Shown piece by piece: positions 57,455 to 64,000 of a stretch of 64,000 bases of DNA. The translations under genes and the position numbers were made by a program. A model generated the notes under the pieces. The model worked only from the letters and a program-made list of their open reading frames with translations. It had not been told where the DNA came from and did not search any database. Positions within the stretch are counted from its first letter, which is position 1; each line of letters begins with the position of its first letter. Location: positions 4,340,001 to 4,404,000 of the forward strand of contig NZ_CP116942.1 of assembly GCF_028532485.1 (NCBI RefSeq), written 5' to 3'. This DNA comes from Iamia majanohamensis. Lineage in GTDB: Bacteria > Actinomycetota > Acidimicrobiia > Acidimicrobiales > Iamiaceae.

Positions 57455-59266
57455 TCAGGTGGGGGCGTCGGCGGCGTGGGTGCGGGTGGTGCCGGGCATG
57501 TCGCCCTGCTCCCGCCAGCGCGCCAGGTGGGCGGCGTAGTGCATGAGGTTGCCGGGGTGCACCACGTTGCGGGCGGCCTGCATGCTGCGGGCGCCCTCGC
57601 TGTTGCCGTAGCTCGGCGTGCACGTGGCCGAGTAGCGGCCGAAGGCCCGGCCCGCGTCCCAGAGGGTCGAGAGCCACTCGTCCTCGGCCTCGACGGTGGC
57701 CTCGATGGAGGTGATGCCCTCCTCCAGGCAGGTCTCGATGATCCAGCCCACGTGGGCGGTGGACTCGGAGAGGAAGTGGGTGAAGTTGAGCCCGAAGCCG
57801 GCCTGGATGAAGTGCACCACCAGCAGGTTGGGGAAGCCGTTGCTGAAGATGCCGTGGAGCGTGTGGGCGCCGTCGTGCCAGCGCTCCGACAGGCGGACGC
57901 CGTCGCGGCCGAGCGGGTCGAACCCGAGGCGGCTGACGAGGCCGGTGGTGACCTCGAAGCCGGAGGCGAAGATCAGCAGGTCGACGTCGTAGGTGGTGCC
58001 GTCGACGACGGGGCCGTCGGGGCCGATGGTGCGCACGCCGCGCCCGTCGGTGTCGACGAGGTGCACGTTGGGCTCGTTGAAGGCCTGGAGGTACTCGTCG
58101 TGGAAGCAGATGCGCTTGCAGTGCTTGCCGTACCAGGGCTTCATGGCCTCGGCCGTGTCCGGGTCGTCGATGACCTCGTCGATCCGGCGCCGCAGCGACT
58201 CCATGGTCTCGAAGTCGGCCCGCTCCAGGGCCGCGGCCTCCTCGGCGGTGGCGGCCTCGGTCTGGGTGTCCTCCCAGAGCACGTCGGTCCAGCCGTCGCC
58301 CACCATGTCGGGCTGGGGCTTCTCGCCGGTGACGGCCTCGGTGAAGTTGCGCATCCGCTCCTGCTGCCACCCGGGCGGCAGGCTGCGGAACCACTCCTCG
58401 TCGGTGTCGCTGTTGGCCCGGACACCGACGGCCGAGGGGGTGCGCTGGAAGACGTAGACCTCCTTGGCGGCACGGGCCAGCTGGGGCACCAGCTGGATGG
58501 AGGTGGCGCCGGTGCCGATGATGCCGACCTTCTTGTCGGCCAGGCGGTCCATGGGCTCGGTGGGGCTGCCGCCGGTGTAGCCGTAGTCCCAGCGGGCGGT
58601 GTGGAACGACCGGCCCCGGAACTCGTTGATGCCCTCGATGGCCGGCAGCTTGGCCCGGTGGAGGATGCCGCCCGCGGTCACGAGGAAGCGGGCGTGGAGC
58701 CGATCGCCGCGGGAGGTGGTGACGAGCCAGCGCTGGGCGTCGTCGTCCCACACCGCATCCTCGACCTCGGTCTGGAACAGGGCGTGGGGGTAGAGGTCGA
58801 AGTGGCGGCCGATGCGCTGGCAGTGCTCGAAGATCTCCGGCGCGCTGGCGTAGCGCCGGGTCGGCATGTAGCCGGTCTCCTCCAGGAACGGCATGTAGAT
58901 GTAGGACTCCACGTCGCACATGCAGCCCGGGTAGCGGTTCCAGTACCAGGTGCCGCCGAAGTCCCCGGCCTTCTCGACGATCCGGAAGTCGGTGACGCCC
59001 CGGCGGAGCAGGTCGACGGCCAGGTTCATGCCCCCGAAGCCACCCCCGACGATGACGGCGTCGGTCTCCTCCTCGACCGGGTCGCGGTCGAGGTCGGGGT
59101 CGGCCCACGGGTCGCGGTCGAAGTCCTCGAAGTCGCCCCGCAGCTGGGCGTACTGGCCCAGGCCGTCGTCGCGGAGGCGCTTCTCCCTCTCCCGCTGGTA
59201 GCGCTGGCGGGCGGCCTCGACCGGATCGACGTCGTGCGATGGGTCCACGGGCCGCCATGACAGCAC
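57455..59266 (-). CDS. Baeyer-Villiger monooxygenase (CPDMO-like)
   Basis: 603 residues from GTG 59266. A ~65-residue N-terminal extension with charged helix ([16 protein letters not shown]) precedes FAD site [38 protein letters not shown], the BVMO fingerprint [14 protein letters not shown] and NADP site [11 protein letters not shown] follow. Length and extension fit cyclopentadecanone- and phenylacetone-type BVMOs. Converts ketones to esters or lactones with NADPH and O2. A 19-bp perfect palindrome stands 12 bp upstream of its start, a probable repressor site. Confidence 0.93.
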   Translation of the reverse strand: MLSWRPVDPSHDVDPVEAARQRYQREREKRLRDDGLGQYAQLRGDFEDFDRDPWADPDLDRDPVEEETDAVIVGGGFGGMNLAVDLLRRGVTDFRIVEKAGDFGGTWYWNRYPGCMCDVESYIYMPFLEETGYMPTRRYASAPEIFEHCQRIGRHFDLYPHALFQTEVEDAVWDDDAQRWLVTTSRGDRLHARFLVTAGGILHRAKLPAIEGINEFRGRSFHTARWDYGYTGGSPTEPMDRLADKKVGIIGTGATSIQLVPQLARAAKEVYVFQRTPSAVGVRANSDTDEEWFRSLPPGWQQERMRNFTEAVTGEKPQPDMVGDGWTDVLWEDTQTEAATAEEAAALERADFETMESLRRRIDEVIDDPDTAEAMKPWYGKHCKRICFHDEYLQAFNEPNVHLVDTDGRGVRTIGPDGPVVDGTTYDVDLLIFASGFEVTTGLVSRLGFDPLGRDGVRLSERWHDGAHTLHGIFSNGFPNLLVVHFIQAGFGLNFTHFLSESTAHVGWIIETCLEEGITSIEATVEAEDEWLSTLWDAGRAFGRYSATCTPSYGNSEGARSMQAARNVVHPGNLMHYAAHLARWREQGDMPGTTRTHAADAPT

Positions 59267-59277
59267 CTCGGACCCTC

Positions 59278-59296
59278 ATCTGACGAGTCGTCAGAT
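59278..59296. promoter_or_regulatory. 19-bp perfect palindrome ATCTGACGA-G-TCGTCAGAT
   Basis: Nine-bp arms around one G, 12 bp before the BVMO start and 65 bp before the pirin start. Length, symmetry and position fit a TetR- or GntR-type operator; no regulator gene is adjacent. Confidence 0.6.
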
Positions 59297-59347
59297 CCCC
59301 GGAGCGGTCGCGCCCGGCCCCCAGGAGCCGAGGTTGCGACCCGCCCG

Positions 59348-59353
59348 TAGCCT
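59348..59353 (+). promoter_or_regulatory. Likely -10 hexamer (TAGCCT) of leaderless pirin transcript
   Basis: TAGCCT lies 7 nt before ATG 59361. Confidence 0.45.
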
Positions 59354-59360
59354 GGTGGAC

Positions 59361-60440
<1,080 letters not shown>

Positions 60441-60504
60441 CCCCGCGGGGGTGGCCGGGAGCACCCCTCGGGGAGGCGGCGCCGGGTCCCGGCGCAGCGT
60501 GCCG

Positions 60505-60849
60505 GTGAGCCCCGACGACGAGCTGGCCGCCCGGCTCCGGGCCGAGCGCGACGCCACCGAGGCCCAGGTGGCGTCGCTCACCCGCGACCTGGCGGACATC
60601 GTCGACGGCGCCGACCTGGTGGCCACCGACGACGAGCACGACCCCGAGGGCCACACCATCGCCTGGGAGCGCCAGCAGGTGGCCGCCCTGCTCGACGCGG
60701 CCCGGGTCCACCGCGACGACCTCGACCTGGCCCTGGCCCGCGTCGCGGCGGGGACCTACGGCACGTGCGAGACGTGCGGCCGACCCATCGGCACCGAGCG
60801 CCTGGCCGCCCTCCCGGCCACCGCGACCTGCGTCGCCTGCGCCCCCTGA
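60505..60849 (+). CDS. DksA/TraR-type C4 zinc-finger protein
   Basis: 114 residues from GTG 60505; the frame is open from GTG 60451, so the start is uncertain. A coiled-coil N-terminal part (DDELAARLRAERDATEAQVASL, HTIAWERQQVAALLDAARVH) leads to ARVAAGTYGTCETCGRPIGTERLAALPATATC..C, a C-x2-C-x17-C-x2-C zinc finger. Relatives bind the RNA polymerase secondary channel or act as small stress proteins. It follows pirin by 64 bp and may be co-transcribed. Confidence 0.85.
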   Translation: MSPDDELAARLRAERDATEAQVASLTRDLADIVDGADLVATDDEHDPEGHTIAWERQQVAALLDAARVHRDDLDLALARVAAGTYGTCETCGRPIGTERLAALPATATCVACAP

Positions 60850-60861
60850 GACCGGACGCCC

Positions 60862-60990
60862 GGTCGTTCTGGGCGCGATCGCCGGCGCCCCTGCGCCGGG
60901 AACCTGCCCCAGAACCCGGGGGGTCCGGGCCTCCCCCGTCCTGGGCGCGATCCCCGTCGCCCCCGCGCCGGGAACCTGCCCCAGGACCGG
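60862..60990. repeat. Tandem pair of intergenic hairpin repeats with compensatory change, 72-bp period
   Basis: Copy 1: GTTCTGGG (60866-60873) pairs with CCCAGAAC (60908-60915); inside is CCGGCGC-CCCT-GCGCCGG. Copy 2 starts 72 bp later: GTCCTGGG (60938) pairs with CCCAGGAC (60980-60987). The T-A pair at the third arm position became C-G, keeping the stem. Between convergent dksA-like and GNAT genes. Confidence 0.88.
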
Positions 60991-61023
60991 GGAGGGGACG
61001 CCGGGGCCGGCGGGCGTGGGCGC

Positions 61024-61509
61024 TCAGCCCAGCGGGCGCTCCATGCCGATCTCGGCCAGGCCGTCCCGGGTGCGGGCCTCGGCGCAGCCGGTGCGCACGA
61101 AGCCGTGGCGCCGGTAGAGCCGCTCGGCGCCGTCGTTGCCCTCGGTGACGCAGAGGCGGAGCACCTCGATGCCCCCGGCCCCGGCCCAGGCCACGACCCG
61201 GGCGACGAGGACATCGCCCACCCCGGCCCGGCGGGCCTCGGGGGCGACCCACATCCCGACCAGGTCCGCGGTGCCGGGCAGGTCGGGGTCGGCGACGCCC
61301 GTGCACAGGCCCACCGGGGTGCCGTCGCCGTCCACGGCCACGAAGGTGGCGGCGTCGGACCGACCGAGGCGGGCGTCCCAGTCGGCGTCGGTGAAGGCCT
61401 CCTCCTCGGCCAGGCTCGAGCCGAAGGCCGACGGGGCCTCGGCCAGGGCCCGCAGGCGGAGGTCCCGCAGCAGGTCCCGATCGGCCAGCTCCAGGCGGCG
61501 CACGTCCAT
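61024..61509 (-). CDS. GNAT-family N-acetyltransferase
   Basis: 161 residues from ATG 61509. Begins MDVRRLELADRDLLRDLRLRAL; the acetyl-CoA loop VAPEARRAGVGDVLVARV (R-x-x-G-x-G) and LRLCVTEGNDGAERLYRRHGF (motif B) are standard. The LAEEEAFTDADWDARL segment is typical of RimI-like small acetyltransferases in actinobacteria. Acceptor unknown. Confidence 0.88.
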   Translation of the reverse strand: MDVRRLELADRDLLRDLRLRALAEAPSAFGSSLAEEEAFTDADWDARLGRSDAATFVAVDGDGTPVGLCTGVADPDLPGTADLVGMWVAPEARRAGVGDVLVARVVAWAGAGGIEVLRLCVTEGNDGAERLYRRHGFVRTGCAEARTRDGLAEIGMERPLG

Positions 61510-61549
61510 GCACCATGCTCGCCCGCTGCGGGTCACCCGCGTGCACGCA

Positions 61550-61675
61550 TTCGGCACGCGAACACGACGGTCCCCGGTACCGAACGCGTGCCAGTACGAG
61601 GTGGGTCCCCGAAGTGGCACGCGAAAACGACGGTCCCCGGTACCGAACGCGTGCCAGTACGAGGTGGGGTCCCGA
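61550..61675. repeat. Tandem pair of intergenic hairpin repeats, 63-bp period
   Basis: GGCACGCGAAMACGACGGTC starts at 61553 and 61616; each copy has arms GGCACGCG and CGCGTGCC (61553-61560/61585-61592 in copy 1). The copies are nearly identical over 60 bp. An inverted relative lies at 34232-34283. In the divergent region between the GNAT and acyltransferase genes. Confidence 0.85.
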
Positions 61676-61703
61676 GCGGCCCTCGCCGGCCGGCGACCCC
61701 GCC

Positions 61704-61709
61704 TACGCT
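61704..61709 (+). promoter_or_regulatory. Likely -10 hexamer (TACGCT) of leaderless acyltransferase transcript
   Basis: TACGCT lies 6 nt before ATG 61716. Confidence 0.45.
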
Positions 61710-61715
61710 CCGGCC

Positions 61716-63191
61716 ATGGGCGCGGCCGCCACCCCGGGACCCCCGACCCGCCGGGTGCACCGCCCCGCCCTCCGCGACCGCGTCCTGTCGGCCCTGGCCC
61801 GGTTCCTGGTCCGCTGCTTCTACCGCTCGGTCGAGGTCGAGGGGCCGCTGCCCCGCTCGGGCCGGGTGCTGCTGGCGGCCAGCCACCTGAACGGCTTCGT
61901 CGACCCGGTGGTCATGACCGCCCGGCTGGGCGTGCTGCCCCGGTTCCTGGCCAAGGCCACCCTCTGGGACGTGCGGGCTGCCCGCCCGTTCCTGTCCTTC
62001 GCCCGCATCATCCCCGTCTACCGGCGGGTCGACGCGGGCGGCGGCGCGGTCGACAACACGTCCACCTTCTCGGCCGCGGTCGACGCCCTGGCCGAGGACC
62101 ACCTCGTCGCCATCTTCCCCGAGGGCACCACCCACGACGACCCCGCGATCCGCGAGCTGCACACCGGCGTGGCCCGCATCGCCCTCCAGGCCCTGGCCTC
62201 GGGCCTGCCCGACGTCACCATCATCCCCGTCGGCATCACCTACGAGGACAAGGTGGCGGTGCGGGGCCGGGCCCTCGTGTCGTTCGGCCCGGCCATCCGC
62301 CTCAGCGCGGCGGACGCCCCCACCGGTGACGACCACGAGGCGGTGCGGGCCCTCACCCGCCGCCTCACCGACGCGCTGCGCGGCGTCACCCCCGCGTTCG
62401 ACTCGCTCGACGACGCCCTCGGCCTCCGGTCGGCGGCCGAGGTGACCCTGCGGCGCGACGCCCGACCGGTGCCCGTGGCCGCCACCCAGGACCTGGCCCG
62501 GCGCCTGGCCGGGGCCGGGCCCGACGACAGGGAGCGGGTGGTCACCACCGCGGCCCGCTACCAGCTCCTGCTCGACCACGTGCACCTCACCGACGAGGAG
62601 CTGGTCGCCGGCACCGGGCTCAAGGTGCTCACCCGGCGCCTCGTTGGCCTGGCCCTGCTGGTGGTGCTGCTCGCCCCGTTCGCCGCCGCCGGCCTCCTCG
62701 TCAACCTCGTCCCCGCCGCCCTGGTGCTGGTGGCCGGGCTGGTGCCCCGGGCGCCGGTGTCGAAGGGCACCATCCGCTTCCTCGTCGCCGCCGTGGCCTT
62801 CCCCCTCACCTGGCTGGCCGTGGCCGTCTGGGACGGGGGCGACGGGTGGCTGGCCGGCGCCACCCGGGGGGTGACCTTCCCGGCCGAGCCGCTGATGGAG
62901 GCCACCTTCGCCGACCGCCAGGGCGTCGCCGCCGGGATCATCGTCTTCCTCGCCGCCCCCCTCTTCGGGGCCGCCACCCTGGTGCTGATCGACCGGGTCC
63001 GGACCCTCGTCGGCGACCTGGTCGTGTGGCGCACGACGCTCGACCGGCGGGGCCAGCTGCCGGCCGTGCGCGAGCGACGGGCCCAGCTCGTCGCCGTCAC
63101 CGGCGCGGTGGCGAGCGGCACCCGGCGACCCGCGGGCGCGCCCGAGCCGGCGCCGGTGCCGGCCGGGACCGCCGAGGGGGCACGGGGGTGA
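61716..63191 (+). CDS. PlsC-like 1-acylglycerol-phosphate acyltransferase with C-terminal membrane domain
   Basis: 491 residues. Acyltransferase domain in the N-terminal half: ASHLNGFVDPVV is the H-x5-D variant of the active-site motif, PRFLAKATLWDVRAARP the second block, and FPEGTTHDDP the substrate-binding FPEGT. The C-terminal ~180 residues contain about five hydrophobic segments (GLALLVVLLAPFAAAGLLVNLVP, AFPLTWLAVAVW, GVAAGIIVFLAAPLFGAATLVL), a layout known from bacterial large LPLAT proteins. It would acylate lysophosphatidate or a related phospholipid precursor. Confidence 0.88.
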   Translation: MGAAATPGPPTRRVHRPALRDRVLSALARFLVRCFYRSVEVEGPLPRSGRVLLAASHLNGFVDPVVMTARLGVLPRFLAKATLWDVRAARPFLSFARIIPVYRRVDAGGGAVDNTSTFSAAVDALAEDHLVAIFPEGTTHDDPAIRELHTGVARIALQALASGLPDVTIIPVGITYEDKVAVRGRALVSFGPAIRLSAADAPTGDDHEAVRALTRRLTDALRGVTPAFDSLDDALGLRSAAEVTLRRDARPVPVAATQDLARRLAGAGPDDRERVVTTAARYQLLLDHVHLTDEELVAGTGLKVLTRRLVGLALLVVLLAPFAAAGLLVNLVPAALVLVAGLVPRAPVSKGTIRFLVAAVAFPLTWLAVAVWDGGDGWLAGATRGVTFPAEPLMEATFADRQGVAAGIIVFLAAPLFGAATLVLIDRVRTLVGDLVVWRTTLDRRGQLPAVRERRAQLVAVTGAVASGTRRPAGAPEPAPVPAGTAEGARG

Positions 63192-63267
63192 GGACCGCAC
63201 GGCGGACCACCGCGGCCGGCACCGGCCGCCCCGCGCCACCGGCGCCGCGACCCGGCGGGGGTCCCTG

Positions 63268-63918
63268 GTGACCGAGCGGCTCCTCGCCACCTCCGACTGC
63301 GAGGCGTGCCGGCCGGGCTGGGTCAGCCAGCCGGCCAACACCCTCTCGAGCCTGGCCTACGTGGCCACCGGCGGGCTGCTGGCCCGCGACGCCCGCCGCC
63401 TCCCCCGGGCCGAGCGCACCGCCACCCGGGTCCTGGCTGGCGCCATCGCCGCGGCCGGGCTGGGCAGCGTGCTCTACCACGGCCCCGGCGGCCGGCTCAG
63501 CCGCTGGGCCCACGACGCCACCCTGGTCGCGGCGTCGGGCCTGCTGGCCCAGCGCGACCTGGCGGTGCTGGCCGACCGCCCCGCCCCCGGCCCCCTCGCC
63601 CTGGCCGCCGTCCCGCTCGCCGCCGTCGCCGCCACCACCCCCCGCACGTCGGCCCTGGCCCAGCTGGCCACCGGGGCCGTCGCCATCGGCGCCGGGGTGG
63701 CCCGCCGGGTGGACGAGCGCGAGCAGGCCCCGCCCTCGGCCCCCGTCGCCCACTCCGCCCTCGGCGCCACCTGGGCCCTGGGCGCGACCCTCCACGTCAC
63801 CGGCCGCACCGGAGGTCCCCTGTGCCGTCCCGACTCCCCGCTCCAGGCCCACGCTGCCTGGCACGTGCTCTCCGCCGTCGGCCTGTGGCTGGGCGCCCGC
63901 CCGGCGAGGCCGACGTGA
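63268..63918 (+). CDS. CREST/alkaline-ceramidase-like membrane protein
   Basis: 216 residues from GTG 63268. The N terminus CEACRPGWVSQPANTLSSLAYVATG, then VLYHG, RWAHDATLV and AHAAWHVLSAVG provide the Ser, His, Asp and His pattern of the CREST membrane hydrolase superfamily (alkaline ceramidases, PAQR receptors). Several hydrophobic segments agree. It may hydrolyse an amide or ester in a lipid. It follows the lipid acyltransferase by 76 bp, which supports a lipid role. Its stop overlaps the next GTG as GTGA. Confidence 0.7.
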   Translation: MTERLLATSDCEACRPGWVSQPANTLSSLAYVATGGLLARDARRLPRAERTATRVLAGAIAAAGLGSVLYHGPGGRLSRWAHDATLVAASGLLAQRDLAVLADRPAPGPLALAAVPLAAVAATTPRTSALAQLATGAVAIGAGVARRVDEREQAPPSAPVAHSALGATWALGATLHVTGRTGGPLCRPDSPLQAHAAWHVLSAVGLWLGARPARPT

Positions 63919-64000
63919 GGCCCCGGGGTTGGCGCCGACCGGCCGCGCTGGTGCTGGCCGCGGCCCTGGTGCTCGGCGCCTGCGGGGGCGACGACGGGGC
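63915..64000 (+). CDS. Lipoprotein, 5' end only
   Basis: GTG 63915 overlaps the upstream TGA. The visible 28 codons make a lipoprotein signal peptide: RPRGWRRPAALVLAAALVLGAC with lipobox LGAC, then GGDDG. The rest lies beyond the window. Confidence 0.75.
   Translation, partial: MRPRGWRRPAALVLAAALVLGACGGDDG

Overview
The window is 64 kb of very GC-rich DNA. Third codon positions are almost all G or C, GTG starts are frequent, and lipoproteins, F420/PPOX-type oxidoreductases, an encapsulin and MSMEG_05xx-type genes are present. This fits a chromosome of a high-GC actinobacterium, probably an Acidimicrobiia/Iamia-like lineage (inference from gene content only). I see no rRNA, tRNA, CRISPR array, transposase or plasmid/phage genes. 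Most genes are catabolic or accessory; housekeeping is limited to rsgA.

Layout. 1-5.5 kb: partial lipoprotein, a Ser/Thr kinase translationally coupled to an FHA protein, a MOSC protein and a zinc alcohol dehydrogenase. 5.5-9.6 kb: a hairpin-repeat spacer, an alpha-methylacyl-CoA racemase, a SnoaL/LEH-like protein, a ferritin-encapsulin operon and a hotdog thioesterase. 9.9-18.8 kb: an esterase, a lower-GC PLD-helicase-DUF3427 gene, an LLM oxidoreductase, rsgA, a PPOX protein, a GDPD preceded by a 9-codon leader ORF, and a crotonase. 18.8-24.5 kb: class II amidotransferase, APC permease (probable ATC start), two small lipoproteins, a PAS-GGDEF protein and a PhnZ/MIOX-like HD protein. 24.5-32.5 kb: a haloalkane dehalogenase operon ending in a sulfatase/DJ-1 fusion, an MBL hydrolase and a second sulfatase. 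32.6-45.6 kb: SDR and TetR; P450 with a Baeyer-Villiger monooxygenase and a divergent esterase; RidA, TetR and amidase; a tandem pair of secreted lipases; a diaminopentanoate-dehydrogenase-like protein; a DUF429 protein. 45.7-53.9 kb: an eight-gene operon resembling the Nit1C / MSMEG_0565-0572 cluster (Sll0783-like protein, radical SAM protein, GNAT fused to an AIR-synthase-like domain, two carbon-nitrogen hydrolases, flavoprotein, glycosyltransferase, amidohydrolase). 54-64 kb: MFS transporter, hydrolase, second BVMO, pirin, DksA-like protein, GNAT, acyltransferase, a CREST-like membrane protein and the start of a lipoprotein.

The least explained signals are these. (1) At least a dozen intergenic spacers carry GC-rich palindromes of 40-52 bp, often as two tandem copies 62-72 bp apart, with one compensatory base-pair change between copies. 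(2) Two genes (rsgA and the APC permease) seem to start at ATC where ATG is expected. (3) Two 9-codon leader ORFs end in an ATGA overlap with the gene they precede. (4) One of the two carbon-nitrogen hydrolases in the Nit-like operon has lost both its catalytic Cys and its Glu (D-K-D in place of E-K-C). (5) Many genes share a promoter pattern, a YANNNT- or CANACT-like hexamer 6-7 nt before the start codon, implying widespread leaderless transcription.
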